Part shown: piece by piece, positions 34,348-44,913 of the stretch
Numbering within the stretch: the stretch's first letter is position 1
Layout of the letters: each line of letters begins with the position of its first letter
DNA from: Actinoplanes regularis
GTDB taxonomy: Bacteria; Actinomycetota; Actinomycetes; Mycobacteriales; Micromonosporaceae
Direction of reading: 5' to 3'
DNA length: 64,000 nucleotides
Assembly (NCBI RefSeq): GCF_900188005.1
Contig: NZ_FZNR01000010.1
Coordinates: 1-64,000 of the forward strand
Made by a program: the position numbers and the translations under genes
Notes under the pieces: generated by a model
What the model was told of the DNA's origin: nothing
Seen by the model: only the letters and a program-made list of their open reading frames with translations
The model's database searches: none

Positions 34348-35286
34348 ATGACGCTCACCGCTTCAACCGATCTCGCGGCCGCCGCTACGGGGCAGCCGGC
34401 CGTGAACCTGGACGGCGTGGTCAAACGATTCGGCACGGTCACCGCCGTGGACGGGATCGACCTGCGCATCCGCCCCGGGGAGGTGGTCGCCCTGCTGGGG
34501 CCGAACGGCGCCGGCAAGACGACCACGGTCGACATGTTGCTCGGGCTGTCGCAGCCCACCGAGGGCACGGTCCGGGTCTATGGCCGGGCCCCGCAGGAGG
34601 CGGTCGCGCTGGGGCTGGTCTCCGCGGTGATGCAGAGCGGTGGCCTGCTCAAGGATTACACCGTCGAGGAGACCGTACGGCTGACCGCCGTGCTGTTCGG
34701 CCGCCCCCGCTCGGCGGTCGCGGTCGCGCTCAAGCGGGCCGGGATCGCCGACCTCGGCGACCGGCTGGTCGGCAAGTGCTCCGGCGGCCAGCAGCAGCGG
34801 CTGCGTTTCGCGATGGCCCTGCTGCCCGATCCGGAGCTGCTGATCCTGGACGAGCCGACGACCGGCATGGACGTCGGTGGCCGCCGTGAGTTCTGGGACG
34901 CGATCCGCGAGGACGCCCAGGGCGGCCGGACGGTCATCTTCGCCACCCACTACCTGGAGGAGGCCGACGCGTACGCCGATCGGGTGGTGCTGGTGCGCCG
35001 CGGCCGGATCGTCGCCGACGGCACCGCCTCCGAGATCAAGGCTCTCGCGGCCGGCCGCACCGTCCGCGCCACCCTGCCCGGCGCCCAGCCGGCCGACCTC
35101 TCCCGGCTGCCCGGCGTCGAATCCTGCGAGGTCCGCGGCGACAGCGTCTACCTGCACGGGCGCGACACCGACGCGATCGCCCGGCACCTGCTGACCCAGA
35201 CCGACGCACGGGACCTGGAGATCACCTCCCGGAACCTGGAGGACGCGTTCCTCACCCTCACCGCCGACGAGGAGACCGCGGCATGA
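34348..35286 (+). CDS. ABC transporter ATP-binding protein (DrrA-like)
   Basis: About 312 residues. One ABC domain with Walker A GPNGAGKTTTVD, Q-loop VMQSGGLLKDY, signature KCSGGQQQRLRFAMAL, Walker B LLILDEPTTGMD and H-loop FATHYLEEAD. The C-terminal extension of about 90 residues is usual for DrrA-like subunits. AGGA lies seven bases before ATG 34348. Its stop overlaps the permease start as ATGA. It forms an exporter with the next gene, followed by a two-component system that may control it. Confidence 0.92.
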   Translation: MTLTASTDLAAAATGQPAVNLDGVVKRFGTVTAVDGIDLRIRPGEVVALLGPNGAGKTTTVDMLLGLSQPTEGTVRVYGRAPQEAVALGLVSAVMQSGGLLKDYTVEETVRLTAVLFGRPRSAVAVALKRAGIADLGDRLVGKCSGGQQQRLRFAMALLPDPELLILDEPTTGMDVGGRREFWDAIREDAQGGRTVIFATHYLEEADAYADRVVLVRRGRIVADGTASEIKALAAGRTVRATLPGAQPADLSRLPGVESCEVRGDSVYLHGRDTDAIARHLLTQTDARDLEITSRNLEDAFLTLTADEETAA

Positions 35287-36071
35287 CCGCCACCACCGCC
35301 ACCCCGCAGACCCGCGCCCTGCCCGCCCTCGGCGGCTTCAGCCTCGGCATGATCGCCCTGGAGCTGCGCCGGCTGGTCCGCAACAAGCGCACCGTCGTGT
35401 TCAGCGTCATCATGCCGCCGGCGTTCTTCATCCTGTTCGGGACCAGCGCGGACTACAAGCACGAGCGGGTCGGCGACGGCAACGTCACCGGCTACGTGCT
35501 GATCAGCATGGCCGTCTACGGCGCGATGCTGGCGACCACCTCCGGCGGCGCGATGGTCTCTATCGAACGGGCCGCCGGCTGGAGCCGGCAGCTGCGCCTC
35601 ACCCCGCTCAAACCCGCCGCGTACGTCGCGGTCAAGCTCACCATCGCGATGATCATCGGTTTGGTGTCGGTGGTCGTGGTGAACGTGACCGGCGTGTTCT
35701 TCGGCGCCGACCTGCCGGTCGGGGAGTGGATCGCCTGCGCCCTGCTGGCCTGGGTGTGCGCCCTGGTGTTCGCCGCGTTCGGCCTGTTCATGGGCTACCT
35801 GCTGCCCAGTGAGAACGTGATGCAGATCCTCGGCCCGGCGCTGGCGCTGCTGTCGTTCGCCGGTGGCCTGTTCGTCCCGCTCGACACGCTCGGCGACACG
35901 TTCGCCACGGTCGCCAAGTTCACCCCGGTGTACGGCGTCGGTGAGCTGGCCCGCTACCCGGTCACCCAGTCCGGTCACCTGTGGCAGGCGATCGTGAACG
36001 TGGCCGTCTGGACCCTGGTCTTCTCCGTCGGCGCGATGTGGCGGTTCCGCCGCGACACCGCTCGGGTCTGA
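35283..36071 (+). CDS. ABC-2 type permease
   Basis: About 262 residues with six hydrophobic helices. The N-terminal RNKRTVVFSVIMPPAFFILF and the mid-protein ERAAGWSRQLRLTPLKPAAY segment are characteristic of ABC-2 permeases of the DrrB type. The start overlaps the ATPase stop. The pair probably exports a lipophilic compound or lipid; the adjacent DesK/NarL-type pair is the arrangement seen for membrane-active-drug efflux systems. Confidence 0.9.
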   Translation: MTATTATPQTRALPALGGFSLGMIALELRRLVRNKRTVVFSVIMPPAFFILFGTSADYKHERVGDGNVTGYVLISMAVYGAMLATTSGGAMVSIERAAGWSRQLRLTPLKPAAYVAVKLTIAMIIGLVSVVVVNVTGVFFGADLPVGEWIACALLAWVCALVFAAFGLFMGYLLPSENVMQILGPALALLSFAGGLFVPLDTLGDTFATVAKFTPVYGVGELARYPVTQSGHLWQAIVNVAVWTLVFSVGAMWRFRRDTARV

Positions 36072-36092
36072 CCCACCGGTACCTTTCCTGTC

Positions 36093-37208
36093 ATGGCGTC
36101 CGCGACACCCGAGGCACCCGGCCGAGGCTTCCGTTTCGGCTGGGTGTTCGCCGCGATCTGGTTGTTCTACCTGGGGGAGAACCTCAACGCCCTGCTCGAC
36201 CATCCCGCCGGGGTGTGGCGTGATGTCGGCCTGGCCGCCCTGGCCCTGTTCGCCGGCGTCTACATGGCGATCATCGGCATGGTCCGGCGCATGCGCGGGG
36301 ACGTGCTGTACCCGCGCCCGCTGCCGGTCTGGATCGGCCTGGCGGTCATGCTGGCCCTGGCACTGCTGCAGCTGCCGGCGGCCGGGCAGTCGACCCTGAC
36401 CTGCGCGGTGTATCTCAGCGCGACCGCGGTGATGGGCCTGCCGCTGCGGCAGGGACTCGCCGTGGCGCTGGCGGTGGCCTTCGTGGTGGAGGTCTCCATC
36501 CGGTTCGCGCCCGGCTGGCATGCCGTCAGCCAGGGGTACGCCCTCGCGGTCGTGCTGGCCGCCGCCGCCACCTGGGGCATGCGCCTGGCCTTCGAACGCC
36601 AGGCCCGGCTGATCCAGGCGCAGCAGGAGCTCGCCGACCTGGCGGTCGCCGACGAACGGTCCCGGATCGCCGGTGACCTGCACGACATCCTGGGCCACTC
36701 GCTGACCGTCGTCGCGGTCAAGGCCGAGCTCGCCCAGCGGCTGCTGGACGTGGATCTCGAACGGGCCCGCGCCGAGCTGCAGGGTCTGGAGGCGCTGGCC
36801 CGCGACGCGCTGGCGGACGTGCGGGCGACCGCCCTGGGCATGCGCGGCATCTCGCTGCCCGGTGAGATCGCCGCCGCCAAGGCCGCCCTGGCCGCGGCCG
36901 ACGTCAAGGCCGAACTGCCTGGCGCGGCCGATGACGTGCCGACCCGCAACCGGGAGCTGTTCGCCTGGACGATCCGGGAGGCGGTCACCAACATCGTGCG
37001 GCACAGCCGGGCGTGCAACGCCGAGGTCCGGCTGAGCCCGGACAGCGTCGAGATCGTCGACGACGGCCCGGGCCCGGGCACGGTGACGGGCAACGGGCAG
37101 GGCCTCGCCGGGCTGCGCCGGCGGGCCGAGGAGATGGGCGCGCAGTTGACCGCCGGCCGACGCGGGGACCGGCCGGGATTCCGAGTACGAGTGGAGGTCC
37201 CCTCTTGA
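36093..37208 (+). CDS. DesK/NarX-type sensor histidine kinase
   Basis: About 371 residues. Five or so N-terminal helices without an extracytoplasmic domain, then HisKA_3 with RSRIAGDLHDILGHSLTVVA (phosphoacceptor His in LHDILGHS), then a short HATPase with EAVTNIVRHSRA and NGQGLAGLRRRAEEMGAQL. ATG 36093 follows the permease by 21 bases. Its stop overlaps the regulator's TTG as TTGA. Likely senses membrane state or the exported compound. Confidence 0.92.
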   Translation: MASATPEAPGRGFRFGWVFAAIWLFYLGENLNALLDHPAGVWRDVGLAALALFAGVYMAIIGMVRRMRGDVLYPRPLPVWIGLAVMLALALLQLPAAGQSTLTCAVYLSATAVMGLPLRQGLAVALAVAFVVEVSIRFAPGWHAVSQGYALAVVLAAAATWGMRLAFERQARLIQAQQELADLAVADERSRIAGDLHDILGHSLTVVAVKAELAQRLLDVDLERARAELQGLEALARDALADVRATALGMRGISLPGEIAAAKAALAAADVKAELPGAADDVPTRNRELFAWTIREAVTNIVRHSRACNAEVRLSPDSVEIVDDGPGPGTVTGNGQGLAGLRRRAEEMGAQLTAGRRGDRPGFRVRVEVPS

Positions 37209-37816
37209 TCAAATTGCTGCTCGCCGACGACCAGGCCCTGGTACGTGGCGCGATGGCCGCCCTGCTCGACCTGGAACCCGACATCAAGGTCGTCGCCGAG
37301 GTCGGCCGCGGCGACGAGGTGCTCGAAGCGGCCCGCGCGCACGAGGTCGACGTGGCCCTGCTCGACGTGCAGATGCCCGGGCTGGACGGGATCGCCGCGG
37401 CGCGGCTGCTCAACGAGGCCCTGCCCGCCTGCAAGGTGCTGATGGTGACCACCTTCGGCCGGGCCGGCTACCTGCGCCAGGCGATGGCCGCCGGGGCCGG
37501 GGGCTTCGTCGTCAAGGACACTCCGGCCCGGCAACTGGCCGACGCGGTCCGCCGCGTCCATCAGGGCCTGCGGGTGGTGGATCCGGCCCTGGCCGCGCAG
37601 AGCCTGGCGCACGGCGACTCGCCGCTGACCGAACGGGAGACGGACGTGCTGCGCGCCGCCAGCGATGGCGGCACGGTCGCTGATATCGCCCGTGAACTGC
37701 GTCTTTCCGACGGTACGGTACGCAATCACCTGTCCTCGGCGATCGGTAAGACCGGTGCCCGCACCCGCGCCGAGGCGGTCCGTCTCGCCGTCGACAACGG
37801 GTGGCTGATCGACTGA
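37205..37816 (+). CDS. NarL/LuxR-family response regulator
   Basis: About 203 residues. Receiver domain IKLLLADDQALVRGAMAALL with phospho-acceptor Asp in VALLDVQMPGLDG and Lys in GFVVKDTPARQ; LuxR-type HTH LTERETDVLRAASDGGTVAD, LRLSDGTVRNHLSSAIGKTG. TTG 37205 overlaps the kinase stop, with GGAGG eight bases upstream. It completes an exporter-plus-two-component operon (34348-37816). Confidence 0.92.
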   Translation: MIKLLLADDQALVRGAMAALLDLEPDIKVVAEVGRGDEVLEAARAHEVDVALLDVQMPGLDGIAAARLLNEALPACKVLMVTTFGRAGYLRQAMAAGAGGFVVKDTPARQLADAVRRVHQGLRVVDPALAAQSLAHGDSPLTERETDVLRAASDGGTVADIARELRLSDGTVRNHLSSAIGKTGARTRAEAVRLAVDNGWLID

Positions 37817-37991
37817 CCCGGCCGTACGCCGCTCCCGCCCTCGGTCGCGCCGGGTCCGGTGGTGCCATCGAGGCCGCTGATACACCCGCGGCGATGCCGA
37901 CGGGGCCGCTGCGCCGTAGTTGAGAAGAAATTCGCGGTGCAACCGACCGGCAACTAAGAGTGGCCATTCGCTGCACCCGTAGCCGCGAAAA

Positions 37992-38023
37992 GTTCCCCCA
38001 GCAACCGACATTCCGGGGGGAAC
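37992..38023 (+). promoter_or_regulatory. Hairpin covering the sigma-factor ribosome site
   Basis: GTTCCCCC (37992-37999) pairs perfectly with GGGGGAAC (38016-38023), which contains the ribosome site five bases before ATG 38028. If it forms in mRNA it would hide the start and make sigma synthesis conditional. The rest of 37817-37991 shows no gene. Confidence 0.5.
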
Positions 38024-38027
38024 CGAA

Positions 38028-38894
38028 ATGACCGCGACCGCGAACAAGTCCGCCGTCTGCTCCGTCACCCGCGAGCAGGAGCAGCTGATCCGCGACAACA
38101 TGGCCCTGGTGGGCCACATGGTCCGCGAGATGCTGTTCAAGGTGCCGCCGCACGTGCACCGCGACGACCTGGCCTCGGCCGGTTACGCCGCGCTGGTCAC
38201 CGCCGCGAAGGCGTACGACGACAGCCGCGGCATCCCGTTCGGCCGGTTCGCCGCCGTCCGTGTCCGCGGCGCCCTGCTCGACGAGCTGCGCAGCATGGAC
38301 TGGGCCAGCCGCTCGGTCCGCGCCCGCGCTCGCCGCGCTGACGTGGCCCGGGAGGAGCTGACCCGCCAGCTGGGCCGCACCCCGACCACCGAGGAACTGG
38401 CCGAGCTGCTGGGCGTCGCGGTCGGCGAGCTCAGCAACGTCGACGACGACGTGCAGCGCGCCGCCGTCCTGTCGCTGCAGGGCTTCGCCACCGGCTCCGC
38501 TGATGACATGGTCACCGAGTCGGCGATGAACCCGGAGGAGACCCTGCTGCACCGCGAGCGCCTCGGCTACCTGCACGACGCCGTCGTCGTGCTGCCCGAG
38601 CGCCTGCGGTTCGTCGTCGAGTCCTCCTTCCTTCAGGAGCGCCCGCTCAGTGAGGTCGCCGCCGAACTCGGCGTCACCGAGTCACGCGTCTCGCAGTTGC
38701 GCACCGAGGCCCTGGCCCTGCTGCGCGACGGCCTGAGCATCCACATGGAGCAGGTCAGCGGCCCGGCCGTCAAGGACAGCTGCGTCACCCGCAAGCGTGC
38801 CGCCTACGCGGCGCAGATCGCCGCCCGCAGCACGATGGCCACCCGCCTGAGCATCACCGACGCTCAGGGCGAACGCCTCGCCACCGCCGCCTGA
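38028..38894 (+). CDS. FliA/WhiG-type sigma factor
   Basis: About 288 residues. Region 2: RDDLASAGYAALVTAAKAYD, then GRFAAVRVRGALLDELRSMD (WAS RSVRARARR). Region 3: LTRQLGRTPTTEELAELLGV. Region 4: PERLRFVVESSFLQERPLSE, LGVTESRVSQLRTEAL. This is the sigma-28 family that drives flagellar genes in motile Actinoplanes spores and sporulation genes (WhiG) in Streptomyces. A 40-residue C-terminal extension after region 4 is unusual. A hairpin over the ribosome site suggests post-transcriptional control. No flagellar genes are in this window. Confidence 0.88.
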   Translation: MTATANKSAVCSVTREQEQLIRDNMALVGHMVREMLFKVPPHVHRDDLASAGYAALVTAAKAYDDSRGIPFGRFAAVRVRGALLDELRSMDWASRSVRARARRADVAREELTRQLGRTPTTEELAELLGVAVGELSNVDDDVQRAAVLSLQGFATGSADDMVTESAMNPEETLLHRERLGYLHDAVVVLPERLRFVVESSFLQERPLSEVAAELGVTESRVSQLRTEALALLRDGLSIHMEQVSGPAVKDSCVTRKRAAYAAQIAARSTMATRLSITDAQGERLATAA

Positions 38895-38976
38895 TGCGGC
38901 CGTCGCCCGGCGGGGTCGTGGTCCGCGTCAGCCCCACGACCTCGCCGATCCGGGCGACCTCACGCGTGAAAGCCGG

Positions 38977-39591
38977 TCAGCTGCCGGTGGGAACCTGCCC
39001 CTTGACCTCGTCATACCCCACCTTGCCCGGCGCTTCGGCGGGCGCGTAGATCACCCGGATGACCCCGGTCGGGAACACCTCGGCCGTCACCACCGTCAGG
39101 TGATACGGGCTGTCCCCGTCGTCGAACAGCCGCCGCCCCTTACGCGCGGCCACCGGGTGCACCAGCAGCCGCAACTCGTCGACCAGCCCCGCCGCAAGCA
39201 GCTGCTGCACCACCGAGATCGACCCCGGGATCAACAACCCCTTGATCGCCGGATCCGCCTTGAGCGCCGTGACACCAGCGACGAGATCGCCTGCCAGCAG
39301 CTCGCTGTTACGCCAGCTGAACTGCGCGGGCCGCCGTGACACCACCACCTTGCGCATGTCCCCGAGCTGTTTGGCGAACGGCGCGTCCTGCTCGCCGGCG
39401 GCCTCCCGCTGCGGCCACGCCCCGGCGAAGCTGTCATACGTCTCCCGGCCGATCAGCAGCACGTCCGCGCTGTCGTAATCCTCGCTGACCGCGCGCCCCA
39501 TGTGATCGTCGAAGTACGGAAAATGCCAGTCCGGATCGATCTCGGCAACCCCGTCGGCCGAGATGAACAGAGTCGAGACGAGCTTCGCCAT
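38977..39591 (-). CDS. Dihydrofolate reductase/RibD C-terminal-like protein
   Basis: About 204 residues: LVSTLFISADGVAEIDPDWH, DVLLIGRETYDSFAGAWPQR, KVVVSRRPAQF, LIPGSISVVQQLLAAGLVDE, LLVHPVAARKGRRLFDDGDS. This is the common actinomycete RibD_C/DHFR-like reductase family, probably an NADPH-dependent enzyme of unknown substrate. AAGGGA precedes ATG 39591. Monocistronic. Confidence 0.85.
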   Translation of the reverse strand: MAKLVSTLFISADGVAEIDPDWHFPYFDDHMGRAVSEDYDSADVLLIGRETYDSFAGAWPQREAAGEQDAPFAKQLGDMRKVVVSRRPAQFSWRNSELLAGDLVAGVTALKADPAIKGLLIPGSISVVQQLLAAGLVDELRLLVHPVAARKGRRLFDDGDSPYHLTVVTAEVFPTGVIRVIYAPAEAPGKVGYDEVKGQVPTGS

Positions 39592-39677
39592 CGCGGGTGT
39601 TCCCTTCACATCAGGGGTTCAGACCGTTGAAGCATCCCAAACTCGACGGTCGCGCGCCCGGTACCCGCGACCGGTTC

Positions 39678-40853
39678 TCACGCCGCGACCCCGGCCGAAA
39701 GTACCGCCTCGCCGAGCCGCCGCATGCCCTCGCTGATCCGCTCCGGGCTGGTCGAGCTGAACGACAGCCGCAGCGTCGCCGGCTCGGCCCGGCCGGCGAA
39801 GAACGGCGCCCCCGGCACGAACGCCACGTCATGGCGCAACGCCACCGGCAGCACCCGCGCCGTGTCGACCCCGCCGGGCAGCGTGACCCACACGAACATC
39901 CCGCCGTCCGGATCACTCCACACCGCCCCGTCCGGCAGAACCCGCGGCAGCAGCCCCAGCATGGTGTCGCGGCGCTCCCGGTAGGCCGCGCACAGCCCCC
40001 GCACGTGAGCGTCCAGATCGGCCACGGACAGATATTCGGCGGCGGCCGCCTGATCGATCGTCGAGGTGTGCAGATCGGCCGCCTGCTTCGCCACGACGAG
40101 CGCCGAGCGCAGCTCCCGCGGCGTACGCACCCACCCGAGCCGCAGCCCGGGCGCACCGATCTTCGACAGGCTGCCCAGGTAGATCACCCGCTCGCTGAGC
40201 GACGCGACCGGCTCCAGGGCCGCACCGCGATAGCGCAGCTCACCGTACGGATCATCCTCGACGATCCAGACACCGTACCGTTCGGCCAGCTCGGCGACCC
40301 GCTCCCGCCGCGCCCGGCCCAGCGTGCGCCCGGTCGGGTTGGCGAACGTCGGAACCAGGTACAGCAGCTCCGGGCGTTCCCGCTCGAACACCTCGGCCAG
40401 CGCCGCCGGATCCACCCCCTGCTCGTCCGAGGGCACCGGCACGATCCGCGCGCCCGCCATGCTGAAGCACTGCAGCGCGGCCAGATACGTCGGCTCCTCG
40501 ACCACCACCGTCGCGCCCGGATCCAGCAGTGCCGCCGCCACCAGGGTCAACCCCTGCTGCGACCCGGTCGTCACCAGCAGGTCCTCAGCCCGTGTCGGCA
40601 GGCCCCGCCGCGTCGTACGGGCCGCGATGTGACCACGTAACCGCAGGTCACCCTCGGTCGGGGCGTACTGCAGGTGCCGGCGGGCGCCCGCACCGGACAG
40701 CACCGTGTCGAAGGCGGCCCGCCAGCCCTCGACATCGAACAGCTCCGGCGCCGGCAACCCACCGGCGAAGGAGATCACTTCGGGTCGCTCGATCAGGGCG
40801 AGCAGATCCCGCACGGGCGAACTGGCCACGTTGGCAAGACGCTGACTAGGCAT
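39678..40853 (-). CDS. PLP-dependent aminotransferase, class I/II
   Basis: About 391 residues. ISFAGGLPAPELFDVEGWRA, LQYAPTEGDLRLRGHIA, NPTGR loop in VPTFANPTGRTLG and PLP Lys231 in LGSLSKIGAPGLRLGW. It resembles 2-aminoadipate/aromatic aminotransferases related to the MocR catalytic domain, without an HTH. ATG 40853 is preferred to an upstream GTG because MPSQRLANVASSP aligns with the usual N-terminus. Amino donor and acceptor unknown. Confidence 0.88.
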   Translation of the reverse strand: MPSQRLANVASSPVRDLLALIERPEVISFAGGLPAPELFDVEGWRAAFDTVLSGAGARRHLQYAPTEGDLRLRGHIAARTTRRGLPTRAEDLLVTTGSQQGLTLVAAALLDPGATVVVEEPTYLAALQCFSMAGARIVPVPSDEQGVDPAALAEVFERERPELLYLVPTFANPTGRTLGRARRERVAELAERYGVWIVEDDPYGELRYRGAALEPVASLSERVIYLGSLSKIGAPGLRLGWVRTPRELRSALVVAKQAADLHTSTIDQAAAAEYLSVADLDAHVRGLCAAYRERRDTMLGLLPRVLPDGAVWSDPDGGMFVWVTLPGGVDTARVLPVALRHDVAFVPGAPFFAGRAEPATLRLSFSSTSPERISEGMRRLGEAVLSAGVAA

Positions 40854-41060
40854 GACACACAGTCCAATTCCAGGTGAGGTGCGAAGCAAGCCCACGTACT
40901 ACGGACGGTCGTGCCATCAACGCGCGCGGCGGGAGAAAAAGGGCGGCCTGGTCAAGGCCACAGCAGCAGCCTAACGCCGGCTAACTCCGGCAACCGCACC
41001 GGATTGGTTCGGCGAATTGGTCCGCCCGGCGGCCGTGCCGGCACCGCATACGGTGATCCG

Positions 41061-43154
41061 GTGCTGAACGGAATCGACGACATCGACTGGTCCGCGCTGG
41101 ACGGCGCCTACGGCCCGTGCACCGAGACGCCCGCGATCCTGCGGGACATCGCCTCGCCGTTTCCCGAGACCGCCGGCGAGGGACGTTACGAGCTCCTCTC
41201 CAGCATCTGGCACCAGTGCTCGGTGTATCCGGCCACCGTCGCGGTCGTCCCGTTCCTGATCGAACTCGCCACCACACCCGGCGTCCACCGTCGCGACCAC
41301 CTGCTGCACATTCTCGGCGGCCTGTGCGACCCGGAACAGGTCAACGGGCCGGCGCGGCACGCGGTCCGGGCCGCCGTCGCCGTGCACAGCGGGCCGCTGC
41401 AAGCGGCGCTCGCCGATCCGGATCCGCAGATCCGGCGGTACGCCGCCTACGCGGCCGCGTGGAGCGGCCCGCACTTCACCGACGCGTTGCACCACCTCTG
41501 GACCACCGAGACCCATCCCGGGGTACGGGCGAACGTCCTCCCCGGCCTCGCCATGCTCGACCCGGTCGCCGCCGAGCCGTTGCTGGACGCCGCCTTCCGC
41601 GACCCCGCCCCGCAGATCCGGGCCGCGGCCGCGCTGGCCGTCGTGCTCGCCGGCCGTCCGCTGCCGGCCGCCGCCCGGGCATCGGTCGCCGACGCGTTCG
41701 CCCGCCTCGATCCCGACGACAACCCGTGGTCCGGCGAAGGCCCCGGCTGGGACCGGATCTTCACCGCCGCCGGTGCCGACGAGGCCGTCGACCTGGCCAC
41801 GACGATGGCCCGCGCCGAGTCCGCGGACGCCCGGACGAGCCTCGCCTACGGCCTCGTCGTCCGTTTCAGGAGCTCGCGGTCCGCCACGACCGGCCTGCTC
41901 CCGGCGCTACGGACCCTGCTCGCCGACGCGGATCCGCAGGTGCGCACGGCCGCCACCCAGGCCGCCCTGGCCGCCGGTGAGGCCGCCGCACCCGTGGCCG
42001 ACCTGCTGCTGAGCGCCGCCGGCCACAGCGACCACGGCGCACTGGAGATCCTGATCCGTCTCGGTCATCCCGGCTACGCGAAGCCGCTGCTCGCCGACGA
42101 GGCCCTCGGCCTGCTCAGCGGTCTCCGGCCGCCGTTCGACCCGGACGTGCTCGCCGCCGTCCGCCGCCGGCTGGCCGCCCTGCCCGTGGCGCCGGCGCGG
42201 GTGTCACACGCCACGCGACCCCGCGACGACCGCGACGACCTGCTCGCCGTCCTGAGCGCCTGGGGCCCGGCCGCCGCCGACGCCGTCCCCGAGATCATCG
42301 CCGTCCTGCCGGACAACTCGGCGATGGCCGCCCGCGCCCTCACCCGCATCCTGGCGCCCGATCCCGCCACGGCCGCTCCGGCCGTCGCGGCCCTGACCGA
42401 GCTGGCCTCTCGCGGCGACATCCGGGCCGGTCACGCCGTGCTGACGCTGACCGGCGACCCGGGGCCGCTCATCGCCGCCGCCGCGATCCGCCTCGAACCG
42501 GGAAGGCGCGACACCCCCAGCGCCCACGAGCTGGACCTGGTCGCCGACGCCGCAACGGCGGCCGCCGTCCTGCTGCCGGCGCTCCGGCGTCGGCTCACCG
42601 GCGACGCGCCGGAGCGAGACCACGACGAGCGCCACAGCAGGGTGGCGGCGGCCCGGGTGGCCTGGCGCGCGACCGGCGACGCGCAACAGGTCCTGCCCAC
42701 CCTGCGGGCGGTGCTGCGGGCCGGGTTCGCTCCGGCCGGCCCGGCGGCGGCGCTGCTGGCCGAGCTCGGCGCCTGCGGCGACCTGCAGCCCGAGCTGCGC
42801 AGACTTCTCACATCCGAGTGGTACGCCCGAAACGGCGCCGCCGTGGCCCTGCACGGCCTGGGCGTCCCCGCCGACGAGCTGGCCGGCCCCCTGATCTCTG
42901 CCGTCGCCGACGGCCACGCAAGTCCACGGCAGCAGCCCTTCGACCCCCGCAACCCCGTCGACCCGCTGGACACCCTCGTCACGATCGGCGCGGCCGGCGC
43001 AGCCCCGGCGCTGCTGCGACTGGCAACCCGCGACGAGCGCATCCGCGTCGCCCACTTCGACGAGAACTGCTGGTCGGACGACCTGCTGCGGCACCGCCTG
43101 CACGCCGTCGCGGCGGCCCTGACCGCGCGCGACCCGCGCCGAACCCGCCGGTGA
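41061..43154 (+). CDS. Large HEAT-repeat protein
   Basis: About 697 residues, Ala-rich and helical throughout. It begins MLNGIDDIDWSALDGAYGPC; then repeated units such as ADPDPQIRRYAAYAAAW, FRDPAPQIRAAAALAVVL and ADADPQVRTAATQAALAAGE follow in a HEAT/Armadillo-like pattern. No enzyme motif. The N-terminal TETPAILRDIASPFPETAGE and YPATVAVVPFLIEL are shared, from memory, with other actinomycete HEAT proteins of unknown role. GTG 41061 is preferred; the open frame upstream is not helical. Likely a scaffold. Confidence 0.75.
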   Translation: MLNGIDDIDWSALDGAYGPCTETPAILRDIASPFPETAGEGRYELLSSIWHQCSVYPATVAVVPFLIELATTPGVHRRDHLLHILGGLCDPEQVNGPARHAVRAAVAVHSGPLQAALADPDPQIRRYAAYAAAWSGPHFTDALHHLWTTETHPGVRANVLPGLAMLDPVAAEPLLDAAFRDPAPQIRAAAALAVVLAGRPLPAAARASVADAFARLDPDDNPWSGEGPGWDRIFTAAGADEAVDLATTMARAESADARTSLAYGLVVRFRSSRSATTGLLPALRTLLADADPQVRTAATQAALAAGEAAAPVADLLLSAAGHSDHGALEILIRLGHPGYAKPLLADEALGLLSGLRPPFDPDVLAAVRRRLAALPVAPARVSHATRPRDDRDDLLAVLSAWGPAAADAVPEIIAVLPDNSAMAARALTRILAPDPATAAPAVAALTELASRGDIRAGHAVLTLTGDPGPLIAAAAIRLEPGRRDTPSAHELDLVADAATAAAVLLPALRRRLTGDAPERDHDERHSRVAAARVAWRATGDAQQVLPTLRAVLRAGFAPAGPAAALLAELGACGDLQPELRRLLTSEWYARNGAAVALHGLGVPADELAGPLISAVADGHASPRQQPFDPRNPVDPLDTLVTIGAAGAAPALLRLATRDERIRVAHFDENCWSDDLLRHRLHAVAAALTARDPRRTRR

Positions 43155-43249
43155 CGCGTTGCCCACACCAATTTCGGTTGCGGCCCGCCCGCGCCCCGAG
43201 GCAGAGTTGTCCGCGCAGCCGAGAGCCAAGGGAGCACGAGCGACTCATG

Positions 43250-43300
43250 TGAGAGCAACCAACACCCCGTACGCCCCAATCGGTGTTGATCTTTGCTCTC
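43250..43300 (+). promoter_or_regulatory. Leader hairpin before second ABC-F gene
   Basis: GAGAGCAA (43250-43257) pairs with TTGCTCTC (43293-43300), with an inner ACACC/GGTGT stem. The right arm abuts the GGAGG ribosome site at 43301. An ATG-TGA minimal reading frame sits immediately upstream at 43246-43251. The layout suggests translational or attenuation control of the ABC-F gene. Confidence 0.5.
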
Positions 43301-43310
43301 GGAGGCCGCC

Positions 43311-44909
<1,599 letters not shown>

Positions 44910-44913
44910 CACG

